Positions 29,422 to 38,828 of a stretch of DNA of 64,000 nucleotides are shown here, in pieces; positions within the stretch are counted from its first letter, which is position 1; every line of letters begins with the position of its first letter. Below the pieces are notes generated by a model. The model saw nothing but the letters and a program-made list of their open reading frames with translations. It had not been told where the DNA came from and made no database searches. Source of the stretch: Prevotella sp. Its GTDB lineage: Bacteria; Bacteroidota; Bacteroidia; Bacteroidales; Bacteroidaceae. Location: positions 124,001 through 188,000 of the forward strand of contig JAEEWT010000001.1 of NCBI GenBank assembly GCA_016287755.1, given 5' to 3'. The position numbers were made by a program, and so were the translations under genes.

Positions 29422-29884
29422 AAGGAAACTGACGGAGGTGCGAGTTGTGGAAACGGCGGTCGCCTGTCACCTCATCACCGATGAAATCGGGTTTCTCGAA
29501 CGATTCCTCCACACTTCCCAGTTCCACCTCAGCCATCACCAGTCCGGCATTGTCTCCATAGAACTCATCCACCTCAAAGGTATGTACGCCATCGGTACTT
29601 TTCACCAGATAGCGTGTTTTATCGATGATTCCCGGCTCACAAAGCTTGAACAGTTCTTCCGCCTCATCCAACGTGATTTCTTTCTCGAACTCATACCGCT
29701 TGATGCCCGACGCATCCGCTGGTCCTTTGATGGTAAGGTAGCCACAGCTATCGCATAGTCGCACTCTGACTGTCCGCCCGCGACTACATATATACCCCTG
29801 TTTGATACGGATGCTACTGGTGGCTGCCGAGCGGTAGTCCTCTCCTCGAACAAGGAATTTGCGTTCGATCTCGAAACCGCTCAT
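29366..29884 (-). CDS. CYTH domain protein
   Basis: CYTH (CyaB/thiamine triphosphatase) proteins form a tunnel that binds triphosphates; many bacterial members are inorganic triphosphatases. The 172-residue product begins MSGFEIERKFLV, the ExExK hallmark, followed by IRIKQGYI, VRVRLCDSCGYLTIKG and EFEKEI with the expected alternating charged residues. Its ATG overlaps the stop of the 47-residue upstream gene (TAATG), so translation is coupled. Its 3' end overlaps the VanZ-like gene on the other strand. Confidence 0.85.
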   Translation of the reverse strand: MSGFEIERKFLVRGEDYRSAATSSIRIKQGYICSRGRTVRVRLCDSCGYLTIKGPADASGIKRYEFEKEITLDEAEELFKLCEPGIIDKTRYLVKSTDGVHTFEVDEFYGDNAGLVMAEVELGSVEESFEKPDFIGDEVTGDRRFHNSHLRQFPFILWRGTIPKAFRHLTLE

Positions 29885-30027
29885 TACATCATGGCAACGG
29901 TGTTGATCACTAAGAAGATCAGCGCAAAGACTATCAATGCGATGATGATCCACATAACAACATCCTTACCCTTCTTTGCAACTTCAGCCTCATGGCGTGC
30001 ACGTTGCACTTTTCTTTTCTGACTCAT
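29884..30027 (-). CDS. 47-residue single-pass membrane protein
   Basis: MSQKRKVQRARHEAEVAKK then a polar-to-hydrophobic switch into one transmembrane helix (VVMWIIIALIVFALIFLVI, residues about 24-42) and the end NTVAMM. The basic N terminus suggests the N-in orientation. It shares one base with the CYTH start (TAATG) and lies downstream of prfB across a repeat-rich spacer. I do not recognise a family; the coupling suggests it works with, or sets the level of, the CYTH protein. Confidence 0.7.
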   Translation of the reverse strand: MSQKRKVQRARHEAEVAKKGKDVVMWIIIALIVFALIFLVINTVAMM

Positions 30028-30148
30028 ACTAATTTATATTTAACTTTGAACTTTGATCTTTGAACTTTGAACTTTATGATTACTACTTGATAATCTCGTA
30101 ACATCGTAATAACGGGATTACGGGATTACGAAATAACGAGCATCCTCC
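30028..30148. repeat. Short-repeat spacer upstream of the 47-residue gene
   Basis: The segment holds several copies of GAACTTT (30042-30075) and a direct repeat GGGATTAC (near 30115-30130). No gene or promoter consensus is visible. Confidence 0.5.
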
Positions 30149-31267
30149 TCATTCTTCGTTTACCGGGAACTCCATCAGATAGGCCTTGATGAACCCGTCG
30201 AGTTTGCCATCCATCACCCCATCCACATCCGTGGTCTGGTAGTTTGTACGATGATCCTTCACCCGTCGGTCGTCAAACACATAGCTGCGGATCTGACTGC
30301 CCCACTCTATCTTTTTCTTCCCGGCCTCGATCTTCGCCTGAGCTTCCAGACGTTTCTTCATGGCGCGGTCGTAGAGTTGCGACTTCAGCAAGGTCATGGC
30401 CCGTTCCTTATTCTTAGGCTGGTCGCGTGTCTCCGTATTCTCGATCAGGATCTCCTCTTCCTCACCCGTGTCAGGATCCGTGTACCAATAGCGCAGACGG
30501 ACACCCGACTCCACCTTGTTCACGTTCTGACCTCCAGCACCAGAGCTGCGGAAGGTATCCCACGACAACTTAGCAGGATCCACATACACCTCAATCGTAT
30601 CGTCAACCAGCGGAGTCACAAAGACAGATGCGAAGCTCGTCATACGCTTGCCCTGTGCATTGAACGGAGAAACACGCACCAGTCGGTGCACACCATTCTC
30701 GCTTTTCAGGTAACCGTAAGCATATTCGCCACCCTCAATCTCCATGGTTACACTCTTGATGCCCGCCTCGTCACCATCCTGCAGGTTACTGATTGTCACC
30801 TTATGACCGTGAGCCTCGGCCCAGCGCATATACATACGCATCAGCATCGATGCCCAGTCCTGACTCTCCGTACCGCCGGCACCCGAGTTAATCTTCATCA
30901 CGCAGTCCATCGGATCCTCTTTCTGGCGTAGCATGTTCTTCAGCTCCAGATCCTCGATAGCGGCAATGGCCTTGGCATAGTCGTCATCCACCTCCTGCTC
31001 GGTCACCATCTCATCATGGTAGAAATCATAGGCCAGCTGCAGCTCGTCGGCCAAGGTACGCACCTCCTGATAGCCATCCAGCCATCGCTTGATGTCCTTT
31101 ACCTTCTTCATCTGGATCTGCGCCCGCTTGGGGTCTTCCCAGAAGTCGGGAGCCTGCGTACGCAGGTCTTCCTCCTCAAATTCTATCTTTTTCCTATCGA
31201 TGTCCAGATAGCGGTACAGATCATCTGCACGTTTCAGGACATCCTTCAATTGGTCTTGTGTGATCAT
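30149..31267 (-). CDS. prfB: Peptide chain release factor 2, without programmed frameshift
   Basis: RF2 reads UAA and UGA and releases the peptide. The 372-residue product has the SPF codon-recognition motif (VSPFNAQGKRMTS) and the catalytic GGQ (SGAGGQNVNKVES). In many bacteria prfB needs a +1 shift at an in-frame TGA near codon 25. Here that position reads CGC-TAT-CTG-GAC and the frame is open from the ATG, so the autoregulatory shift is absent. It follows the acyl-CoA synthetase gene by 39 bp. Confidence 0.95.
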   Translation of the reverse strand: MITQDQLKDVLKRADDLYRYLDIDRKKIEFEEEDLRTQAPDFWEDPKRAQIQMKKVKDIKRWLDGYQEVRTLADELQLAYDFYHDEMVTEQEVDDDYAKAIAAIEDLELKNMLRQKEDPMDCVMKINSGAGGTESQDWASMLMRMYMRWAEAHGHKVTISNLQDGDEAGIKSVTMEIEGGEYAYGYLKSENGVHRLVRVSPFNAQGKRMTSFASVFVTPLVDDTIEVYVDPAKLSWDTFRSSGAGGQNVNKVESGVRLRYWYTDPDTGEEEEILIENTETRDQPKNKERAMTLLKSQLYDRAMKKRLEAQAKIEAGKKKIEWGSQIRSYVFDDRRVKDHRTNYQTTDVDGVMDGKLDGFIKAYLMEFPVNEE

Positions 31268-31306
31268 ATATCATCTGATTGCCTCTCCTGAGGCGATATA
31301 CGGTTC

Positions 31307-33115
31307 TTACTCCTTATACATCTCTTCTATCTGCTCGGCATAGTTCTTGTTCAGCACGGCACGTTTGATCTTCAGTGTGTTCGTCAGCTCGCCCGACTCC
31401 ATGGTGAACGGTTTCGGCAGCAGAACGAAACGCTTGATCTTCTCGTAGTTCGCCAACTGCTGCTGTAAGGTCTCTATGCGCTCGGTAAGCATCTGGATGA
31501 TCTGTTCGTTATGACAGAGGTCCTCATGCGTCTTGAACTCGATGCGGTTGTCCTTGGCATACTCCTCCAGTTCAGCAAACGAAGGAACGATGAGTGCTGA
31601 AACAAACTTCCGCTGGTCGGCTATGACAGCCAGCTGCTCGATATACTTGTCCACCAGCAGCTTAGCCTCGATCATCTGCGGTGCGATATACTTTCCGTTA
31701 CTGGTCTTGAAGAGCTCCTTGATACGCTCCTTCAGGAACAGCTCACCATCTTTGAGATAGCCTGCATCGCCTGTCTTGAAGAACCCGTCCTCGGTGAAGC
31801 TCTGCGCATTCAGCGCATCGCGCTTGTAGTATCCCTTGGTGATGGTCGGACCCTTCAGCAGGATCTCCTCATTCTCTCCGATACGTATCTCAATGCCCTC
31901 GATAGGACGTCCCACGCTACCGATGGTGTAAGGCTCTCCCTTATGGTCGCACGACACAGTGGCCAAGCTCTCGGTCAAACCATATCCCACAATCATGCAG
32001 ATGCCCACCGAATGGGTGAACTCCTCCACCTCGGCCGACACATACGAACCTGCTGTGGGGAAGAAATTGCCTTTCTCCAATCCCAGCTGCTTACGTACCA
32101 GCGAGAACAAAGTCCTATCGAACGTCTCATACTCCAGCTTCAGCGGCAACGGAGCACGTTTGCCCTTGCTGACGAACTCTGCGTGGTACTTCCTACCAAC
32201 GGCAAGAGCCCTATTGAACAGCTTCCGCTCCACGGCATTGGCCTTCTCGATTTTCTCCTTCACGCCGATATACACCTTTTCCCAGAAACGGGGAACGGCA
32301 CTCATACAGGTAGGATGCATCTCCTTCAACGACTGCTGGATCTCCTTCGGGTAGGTGTTGACGATAATCTCCGAACCCTCTGTCAGACACAGGATGATCC
32401 ATCCCCGTTCAAAGATATGGGTGATGGGAAGGAAGTTCATAATGCGGTCGTTCTCTCCGACGGGCACACATTTGTTGTTCGCCTCGAAGGCAGCATGATA
32501 TTGTCCGTAAGTAAGGATGACTCCTTTCGAATCGCCTGTGGTACCACTGGTATAGAGGATATTGGCTATGTCATCCCAACTGGCCTGCTTCCACAGCATC
32601 TCCACCTCCGACTGCCTTGGCAGGTTATCGCCCAGCTGCATGAAGTCATCGAAGTAGATGGAACTGGGATCACCGTTGATCATCCGTACGGAGCGGTCGA
32701 ACACGATGATCTTCTCGAGCGTAGGACAGGAAGGCAGCACGCGGTGCGCCTTGTCATACTGTTCCTGCTCGCCCACAAAGAGGAAACGGATTTCCGCATC
32801 AGCCACGATATGCTGAATCTGCTGTTCACTACTGGTGGCATAAAGCGGTACGGTAACGGCACGGATACCGAAAGCGCCGAAGTCGGTATAGAAATAATGC
32901 ACGGTATTCTGCGAAAACACACCGATGTTTTCTTGAACACGCACTCCCATGTTCAGCAAGGCATTACTCACCTGCTTGACACGTTCGGAGAACTGGTTCC
33001 AAGAAATCTTCTGCCATTTCAGACTACCGAACTCTCTATAGTTCAGTACCGTTTTCTCTCCGTATTTCTTTGCCTGCTCATGGATGAGCACTGAAAGGTG
33101 GCTGTTGTTCTGCAT
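31307..33115 (-). CDS. AMP-dependent long-chain acyl-CoA synthetase
   Basis: The family activates fatty acids by adenylation and transfers them to CoA. The 602-residue product has the P-loop-like ILYTSGTTGDSKGVI, the A5 motif VGYGLTESLATVS, TGDAGYLKDGELFLKERIKE and the C-terminal Lys motif region (KTSNGKYIAP). No signal peptide is seen. It reads in the same direction as prfB, with its own -7 element upstream. The exact chain length preference is unknown. Confidence 0.88.
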   Translation of the reverse strand: MQNNSHLSVLIHEQAKKYGEKTVLNYREFGSLKWQKISWNQFSERVKQVSNALLNMGVRVQENIGVFSQNTVHYFYTDFGAFGIRAVTVPLYATSSEQQIQHIVADAEIRFLFVGEQEQYDKAHRVLPSCPTLEKIIVFDRSVRMINGDPSSIYFDDFMQLGDNLPRQSEVEMLWKQASWDDIANILYTSGTTGDSKGVILTYGQYHAAFEANNKCVPVGENDRIMNFLPITHIFERGWIILCLTEGSEIIVNTYPKEIQQSLKEMHPTCMSAVPRFWEKVYIGVKEKIEKANAVERKLFNRALAVGRKYHAEFVSKGKRAPLPLKLEYETFDRTLFSLVRKQLGLEKGNFFPTAGSYVSAEVEEFTHSVGICMIVGYGLTESLATVSCDHKGEPYTIGSVGRPIEGIEIRIGENEEILLKGPTITKGYYKRDALNAQSFTEDGFFKTGDAGYLKDGELFLKERIKELFKTSNGKYIAPQMIEAKLLVDKYIEQLAVIADQRKFVSALIVPSFAELEEYAKDNRIEFKTHEDLCHNEQIIQMLTERIETLQQQLANYEKIKRFVLLPKPFTMESGELTNTLKIKRAVLNKNYAEQIEEMYKE

Positions 33116-33136
33116 AGTCCCTGTTTTTTTCTATTG

Positions 33137-33144
33137 CAAAGATA
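33137..33144 (-). promoter_or_regulatory. Predicted -7 element for the acyl-CoA synthetase gene
   Basis: TATCTTTG on the minus strand, 22 bp before the ATG; no clear TTTG at the right distance. Confidence 0.5.
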
Positions 33145-33217
33145 ATGCTTTTTTCCGAAAATTGATAAGAAAAGCAAAAAAAAACGTCATGATGATAGGG
33201 ATTACGTGAAAAATCCG

Positions 33218-33225
33218 TACTTTTG
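33218..33225 (+). promoter_or_regulatory. Predicted -7 element for the M20 peptidase gene
   Basis: TACTTTTG, 23 bp before the ATG at 33248. No clear upstream TTTG. It is divergent from the acyl-CoA synthetase promoter. Confidence 0.5.
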
Positions 33226-33247
33226 TTGCTGACTATCAAGATGTGAG

Positions 33248-34333
33248 ATGACAAACGATTCTATCTGCAAGGAATATACACGGGATGCAATCACGTTACT
33301 GAAACAGCTGATTGCCACACCCAGCGTGAGTCGGAACGAGGAGAAAGCGGCCGACATACTGGTGGATACTATAACCCACTACGGCTTCACGCCCGTCAGG
33401 GAGGGAAACAACGTATGGATCATGGATCCGCAGTATGACGAACAGCGCCCCACCCTGTTGCTCAATGCCCATATCGATACCGTGAAGGCGGTGGCATCAT
33501 GGACAAAAGATCCGTTTGAGCCCGTGGTGGAAGGGGATATCCTCTATGGTTTGGGCAGTAACGATTGCGGCGGCGGACTGGTCTCTTTACTGCAGGTGTT
33601 CCGCTATCTTGTTTCCCATCCCCAGCAGTATAACGTCATCTTCCTTGCCTCAGCCGAAGAGGAGGTGTCGGGCGAGAACGGCATCCGTCGTGCCTTGCCC
33701 CTTCTGCCCCCTATCGATGTGGCCGTAGTTGGCGAGCCCACCGGTATGCAGCCAGCCATTGCCGAGAAAGGATTGATGGTGCTTGACGTGAAGGCACATG
33801 GCAAATCCGGTCATGCGGCCCGTAACGAAGGGGTGAACGCCATCTACGAAATCTTAGACGACCTCGTCTGGCTGCGCAATCATCGGTTCAGTAAGGTAAG
33901 TGATTTCTTGGGTGAGACGAAGATGAGCGTCACCGTGATCCATGCCGGTACACAGCATAATGTCGTGCCCGACCTCTGTGAACTGGTGGTTGATGTGCGC
34001 ACCAATGAGTTCTACAAGAACGAGGAGGTGTTCGAAGAGGTTCGTCAGCACCTGAAGAGCGAGGTCAGTGCCCGTTCCTTCCGTCTGCATTCCTCCCACA
34101 TCGATCCGCAGCATCCGTTGGTACAGCGGTGCGTTGCCATGGGAATGGTTCCCTTCGGCTCCCCCACCCTGTCTGACCAGGCGCTGATGTCGTTCCCCTC
34201 GCTCAAACTCGGACCGGGCGAGAGCAGTCGTTCGCACGCTGCCGATGAGTTCATCAAGATATCGGAAATAGAAAAAGCCATAGGTGTTTACCTACAGCTT
34301 TTCGATGGTATTGTGATTCCTTCTACTATCTGA
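33248..34333 (+). CDS. M20 family metallohydrolase (ArgE/DapE type)
   Basis: M20 enzymes are two-zinc deacylases. The 361-residue product has LLLNAHIDTVKAV (metal His and the following Asp), GSNDCGGGLVSL, ASAEEEVSGENG (catalytic and metal Glu) and VGEPTGMQ, the ArgE/DapE layout, with a lid domain in the middle. In Bacteroides, arginine synthesis runs through succinylated intermediates, so this may be an N-succinyl- or N-acetyl-ornithine/citrulline deacylase; no arg genes are adjacent to support it. The last 8 bp overlap the convergent EnvC-like gene. Confidence 0.82.
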   Translation: MTNDSICKEYTRDAITLLKQLIATPSVSRNEEKAADILVDTITHYGFTPVREGNNVWIMDPQYDEQRPTLLLNAHIDTVKAVASWTKDPFEPVVEGDILYGLGSNDCGGGLVSLLQVFRYLVSHPQQYNVIFLASAEEEVSGENGIRRALPLLPPIDVAVVGEPTGMQPAIAEKGLMVLDVKAHGKSGHAARNEGVNAIYEILDDLVWLRNHRFSKVSDFLGETKMSVTVIHAGTQHNVVPDLCELVVDVRTNEFYKNEEVFEEVRQHLKSEVSARSFRLHSSHIDPQHPLVQRCVAMGMVPFGSPTLSDQALMSFPSLKLGPGESSRSHAADEFIKISEIEKAIGVYLQLFDGIVIPSTI

Positions 34334-36011
34334 TCCAAGCCTCTGGATTCAAGGTCTCGGCATTGCCGCCTCGCATCCTTCGCAGCTGGAACTGCATGAC
34401 ACCATCGGAGCCCACGCTACCGATGGTCTGTCCTGTGTTCACATGCTTTCCTTTGCTCACGCTTACCGTGCCGAGGTTACAATACACAGAGATATAACCG
34501 CCGTGGCGGACCATCACCAGGTAGCTACCACCGAAGTTATACACGGCACTTACCTCCCCGTTGAACACAGCACTCACGGCAGCTCCTGACGAGGCTTTGA
34601 AGTGCACACCCTTATTGTCGAGCATCACCCCTTTCAGACCGTCCACGCTGTTCTGTCCGTAATGACGGACGATGCGACCTGAAACGGGTCGTGGTAATCT
34701 ACCTTTGTTTCCTTCGAAGTTACTGCTCAACCGACGGTCCTCTGTATTCATTGTAGAGACAGAGGTGGTCTCCTTACGGGCTTCTGCCAGTTCACGTTCA
34801 CGACGTTTGTTCTCCACAGCTGCCTTGCGCTCCACTGCCTCACGGTCGGCCTGAGCCTCACGCGCCTTGGCCTCAGCACGTTCCTTGGCTTCCGCATCCT
34901 TCTTCTTTGCCGCAGCACGAGCCTCCTCCTTGGCTTTGGCCTCCTTGGCCTTCGCCTCTGCTATACGACGATCATTCTCCTTGGCAGCCTTCTCAGCCTC
35001 AGCCTTCTTACGCGCCAGTTCCTCTTCACGTTTCTTCTTTGCGGCAGCCAGTTCAGCAGCTTTCTTACGCGCTTCCTCAGCAGCACGAAGACGGGCCTTG
35101 GCCATTTCCTCAGCCACCAACCGGTCGATCTGTGCATTCAGCTCCTGGTCCTTTTTCCGCTGCTCATCGATGACACCTTGGATGACTTTCTGCTGTCTTT
35201 GAAGCGTGTTCACCATCTGTTGCTGCTCCTCCTGCTTACCTTGCAGGGCAGCCTTCTCTTTCTTGTCCTTTGACAGCAGGTTGTTCTTCTCGCCTCTTAC
35301 CTTCTTCAGCTCGTCCTGTTTCTCGGCAATTTGCAACTGCTTGGCTTTCAGTTGCTCGCCCTGTGCTCGCTGGTAGGCCGCATAGCGTCTCACGAAACGC
35401 ATACGACGATACATCTGTCCCAGGTTCTTGGCAGAGAAAATGAACATCAGCTGCTCCTGGAAAGAGCGATGGCGAGCCATATAGCGCAACGACTTCACAT
35501 ACTTCGCTTTCTTATCATCAAGCTGTTTCTCCAAGGTGGCCAACTGGGTCTTCAACAACTCTATATTCCCCTCAATACTGGTAATGTCGCGCTGGATTCC
35601 CTCAATCGACTTCTGGTGCTGCTCTATCTCACTGTTGATGACATACAGGTTGTTCAACCGGTCCTTCACATCGGCACGGTTAGCCTGCAGCAGTTTCTCC
35701 TGTTCCTTGATCTTCTTCTGAATCTGTGCCCGCTGACTCTGCAACCCCTTGATCTCTGTATTGGTATATACAGGCTTCTTCTGTGTGGTGGCAGCCTTCT
35801 TGGTGGTCGTTGCTTTCTTGGTCGTAGTGGCCTTCTTCTGCGTCGTGGCAGTTTTCTTGACGGGCACAGCTTTCTTAGCAGTTGTGGTCTTCTTCTGCGC
35901 AGGCGCAGTCTTTTTCACCGTTGTCTTCGCCTTCTGCTGCGGTTTCTTGGTCTGTGCGAAGGGCGACAAGGTGAATGCCAGTGCCAGGGATAGAATCAGG
36001 ATTCTTCTCAT
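34326..36011 (-). CDS. EnvC-like coiled-coil protein with degenerate LytM domain
   Basis: The 561-residue product has a signal peptide (MRRILILSLALAFTLSPFAQ), a Lys/Thr/Ala-rich low-complexity stretch (about residues 21-80, repeats of KKATTT), a long coiled coil (about 85-430, heavy in Ala, Glu, Lys) and a C-terminal M23/LytM-type domain. The HxH zinc site is replaced (MQFQLRRM), so it is probably non-catalytic and activates cell wall amidases, as EnvC does. Its start directly abuts the DUF4292 stop. Confidence 0.85.
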   Translation of the reverse strand: MRRILILSLALAFTLSPFAQTKKPQQKAKTTVKKTAPAQKKTTTAKKAVPVKKTATTQKKATTTKKATTTKKAATTQKKPVYTNTEIKGLQSQRAQIQKKIKEQEKLLQANRADVKDRLNNLYVINSEIEQHQKSIEGIQRDITSIEGNIELLKTQLATLEKQLDDKKAKYVKSLRYMARHRSFQEQLMFIFSAKNLGQMYRRMRFVRRYAAYQRAQGEQLKAKQLQIAEKQDELKKVRGEKNNLLSKDKKEKAALQGKQEEQQQMVNTLQRQQKVIQGVIDEQRKKDQELNAQIDRLVAEEMAKARLRAAEEARKKAAELAAAKKKREEELARKKAEAEKAAKENDRRIAEAKAKEAKAKEEARAAAKKKDAEAKERAEAKAREAQADREAVERKAAVENKRRERELAEARKETTSVSTMNTEDRRLSSNFEGNKGRLPRPVSGRIVRHYGQNSVDGLKGVMLDNKGVHFKASSGAAVSAVFNGEVSAVYNFGGSYLVMVRHGGYISVYCNLGTVSVSKGKHVNTGQTIGSVGSDGVMQFQLRRMRGGNAETLNPEAWIR

Positions 36012-36929
36012 TTACAGATTCATCAGTCTATTCAGTACATCTTCTGCCGATACCTCCTTGTATTTCTTCGACAAGGTGGTACGGGCATCCCATTTACTAT
36101 CGGTGTTCAGACTCTTCATGCGGATATTCATCTTGATCTGCTTAGCCTTCTTCGTGGCCGATGTATTCATGTCGAGGGTGATATCAGCGGGGAACTGCTT
36201 CACGCCCAGCGGTCGGAAATCGCCGTAGGTGCACTGCAGCTTGGTGTTACCGCTCTGCTGACTGCTGTACTGGGCGTCCACCTGCTTGATCAGGGCGGAG
36301 CTGTTATCTGCCTGCCATACATACGAGAGACGGTCGCGCTTGAGCGACAGTGTGGAATTCTTCGGGTCGTTGTTCAAGGTAATGTCGAACGCTTTCAGCT
36401 TGTCCTTGGTGATGGTCTTCTCGCCGGGCAGGAACAGCTGATTCCAGAACAAGGCCTGCAACGAGTAGAAATCCAGTCCGTTGTTCTTCAGGAAATCCAC
36501 CTTGTTATAATCACCCTTCACATATTCCGTATGAATACGGTCAACGATCATCACATAATCCTTTGTGAACTCCAAGCGCCCTGCCTCCATACCGAGAATG
36601 GGCACAGAGAGCTGGATGCGAATCACATCATCGCGGCGCATCTGGATCTTTCCGCTCACTTCAATCTTCTTACTACCTGAGTTGATGGTGAAGTCGATCT
36701 TCGATGTGATATTTTCTACGTAAACAGCATTATCGAGCACCCTTTGTGCAAACTGCTGCTTCCGCACCTCCTCCATCGACTTGGTGTCGGTAGGCTTCAC
36801 CTGTCCCGACGGTGCGGTTGTCGGCTGCACCACGGTAGGTTCCTTTACCAAGTGTTTCTTCGTGCCACATGAAGATACAACTATGGTTGCTATCAGCAGC
36901 ACGACCTTGATCAATCTATTCTTTTTCAT
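36012..36929 (-). CDS. DUF4292 family lipoprotein
   Basis: The 305-residue protein has a lipoprotein signal with the lipobox VVSSCG (cysteine near residue 21). The middle is beta-rich (ISVEVSGKIQMRRDDVIRIQ-type strands), reminiscent of LolA/LolB-like folds, an inference only. It sits between the TPR lipoprotein and the EnvC-like gene with no gap to the latter, a grouping I know from Bacteroidetes. The function is not established. Confidence 0.78.
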   Translation of the reverse strand: MKKNRLIKVVLLIATIVVSSCGTKKHLVKEPTVVQPTTAPSGQVKPTDTKSMEEVRKQQFAQRVLDNAVYVENITSKIDFTINSGSKKIEVSGKIQMRRDDVIRIQLSVPILGMEAGRLEFTKDYVMIVDRIHTEYVKGDYNKVDFLKNNGLDFYSLQALFWNQLFLPGEKTITKDKLKAFDITLNNDPKNSTLSLKRDRLSYVWQADNSSALIKQVDAQYSSQQSGNTKLQCTYGDFRPLGVKQFPADITLDMNTSATKKAKQIKMNIRMKSLNTDSKWDARTTLSKKYKEVSAEDVLNRLMNL

Positions 36930-36974
36930 ATCTATTTCTCTATTACTAATCTCTTGCTTCCTGCTTCTTGCTTC

Positions 36975-38735
36975 TTACTTCTTTAGATACTTCCTCTGTC
37001 TGATTTTCCTGATCAGCACCTTACTGTCGTTTCCTGCTTTCTGCGCCTGCTTCCAGTAATCCACGGCTTGCTGCATATCTTTGTTCATCGCATAGATATC
37101 GCCAGCATGCTCGATGATTACCCCACTCACTGTGGAATCGTTCTGCAAGGCCTGGTCGATATATATCTTCGCCTCTTCGTAGCGTTCCTGCATGAAGAGA
37201 ATCCAGGCGTAGGTATCCAGGAAAGTACTGTTCGTGGGCTCCGCCTTGATGGTGCGGTAGCTCATCTGTTCCGCCTTCTGGAGTCGTTCACCCCGCTCAC
37301 TCAGGTAGTAGGCATAGTTGTTCAGTACCTCGATGTTATCGTCCTTCCACTGCAGACTGCTGTCGTAGGCCGCGAAAGCCTCATCGTCAAGACCCTTATC
37401 ATGCAGGATCTGTCCCATGATGGCGTAGAAGTCAGAAACGAAATCGGGATTGCTTTCCTCATTGATCTGCGACACCCCTCTGCGGAAGGCGTCAAGAGCC
37501 TTGTCACGCTCATCCTTCTGGAAATGTGCCAGACCGAGGAAATAGTAGAACGCCATCTCGTCGGGATTGTATTCCGTGGCCGGCTCACACAGGTCGATCA
37601 CCGTGTTATAGTCCTGACTCATCCATTTCGACTGCACCAACTGGAGTCGCACCCCCACATTGTCGGGTGCCACCTCGAGTGCCTTGGTAAGTACTGCATT
37701 GATACTTTCCTCGGGCATCTCCTTCAGCTTCATGTAAGCCACATAGAGCTCATACATATCCGCATTCTTCTGCGGTTCAGCAAGGATACGGTTGAAGAGA
37801 GCGAGCACCTGGGTACTATCGCCACCAGCCTGCTCGTTGTCGGCCACCACCTGTCGCATCAGCGTCACCTTGTCGTCGATAGGAGTGTTCTGACTGATCA
37901 GCATCTCCTCCTGAATCTCCTGCGCCAAGGAGTCGGCACCAGTACTACGGTAGTAGTCGAGCATCGACATCTTTGCTCCTATATGATCAGGTTCTTCCTC
38001 CAGCACTTGTTTGTACTGCTCCAGCGCCTCATCTTCCTTTCCGTTCTGCAACAGCCAGTTACCCATCATCACATGGTAGTTCATGTCGTTCGGATGACTG
38101 TCGGAGAGGTCTTTCAACGTTTCGTATTCCTTGTCGGGCTGACCGAGTACGGAATAGATCCGCATCTTCGAGAGCGCCAGTCGTTCATTACTCCCTTCTA
38201 ATGCCTCCACCTGTTCGAGGGTAGAGAGCATCTTCTTGTAATCTTTTTGCTGGTTATACAGCTGTAGCAGGATATCCAGCACATCAATGCGGTCTTTGTT
38301 GTTAGCATACAGTCGTTCATAGGCTTTCACCGCCTCATCGAACTGTCGGGAGTTCACATGTGTAATGGCCAACCGTTCCAGATAGGTATCATTACCCGGG
38401 TTCAGGTCGGCCGCCTTTTTCATGCACGCCAGCGCCATCGAGTCGTTATTCAGCTCGGCATAGTAGGCAGCCTGTGCATAGTACACCTCTGCTGCCTGCG
38501 GATCGATGGTCTCGCAGTGCTTCAGCAGATCGAAGGCTGCCGCGAACTTCCCCTGATCCTGCAGGTTCTGAGCCTCGAAGAAGAAGTATTTCAGTCGCTG
38601 GGAATCATTGAAAGAGAGTGAGGAGTGTGGAATGTGGAGTGTGGAGTGAGATGTGCTACCTTTCTTAGAAGGCGCACAAGAAGCAAGAAGCAAGAAACAA
38701 AAGACAAGAGACAAAGTTATGAGAATAGTCCTCAT
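36975..38735 (-). CDS. TPR-repeat lipoprotein
   Basis: The 586-residue protein starts MRTILITLSLVFCFLLLASC, a lipoprotein signal ending in the lipobox LASC, followed by about a dozen TPR motifs (for example AEVYYAQAAYYAELNNDSMA and EVLNNYAYYLSERG). A longer frame adds 20 residues that do not look like part of the protein. TPR proteins are scaffolds; in this operon with DUF4292 and an EnvC-like protein it may serve outer-membrane or cell wall assembly. The bases at 36945-36985 form a CTTGCTTC-type short repeat. Confidence 0.85.
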   Translation of the reverse strand: MRTILITLSLVFCFLLLASCAPSKKGSTSHSTLHIPHSSLSFNDSQRLKYFFFEAQNLQDQGKFAAAFDLLKHCETIDPQAAEVYYAQAAYYAELNNDSMALACMKKAADLNPGNDTYLERLAITHVNSRQFDEAVKAYERLYANNKDRIDVLDILLQLYNQQKDYKKMLSTLEQVEALEGSNERLALSKMRIYSVLGQPDKEYETLKDLSDSHPNDMNYHVMMGNWLLQNGKEDEALEQYKQVLEEEPDHIGAKMSMLDYYRSTGADSLAQEIQEEMLISQNTPIDDKVTLMRQVVADNEQAGGDSTQVLALFNRILAEPQKNADMYELYVAYMKLKEMPEESINAVLTKALEVAPDNVGVRLQLVQSKWMSQDYNTVIDLCEPATEYNPDEMAFYYFLGLAHFQKDERDKALDAFRRGVSQINEESNPDFVSDFYAIMGQILHDKGLDDEAFAAYDSSLQWKDDNIEVLNNYAYYLSERGERLQKAEQMSYRTIKAEPTNSTFLDTYAWILFMQERYEEAKIYIDQALQNDSTVSGVIIEHAGDIYAMNKDMQQAVDYWKQAQKAGNDSKVLIRKIRQRKYLKK

Positions 38736-38828
38736 GCTCAGCAGTATCGTCTTAACTCCAGAACAACTTAACTCCATTACTCGAATAATTTTCAATTCTC
38801 AATTCTCAATTTTCAATTTGGCGAAGCC

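Noticed and set aside
31268..31306. GCCTC-TCCT-GAGGC hairpin between the acyl-CoA synthetase gene and prfB as a terminator
   Set aside because: The stem is short and no T-tract follows on the transcribed strand.
33248..34333. Naming the M20 gene argE
   Set aside because: Motifs fit several M20 deacylases, and no arginine genes are adjacent.
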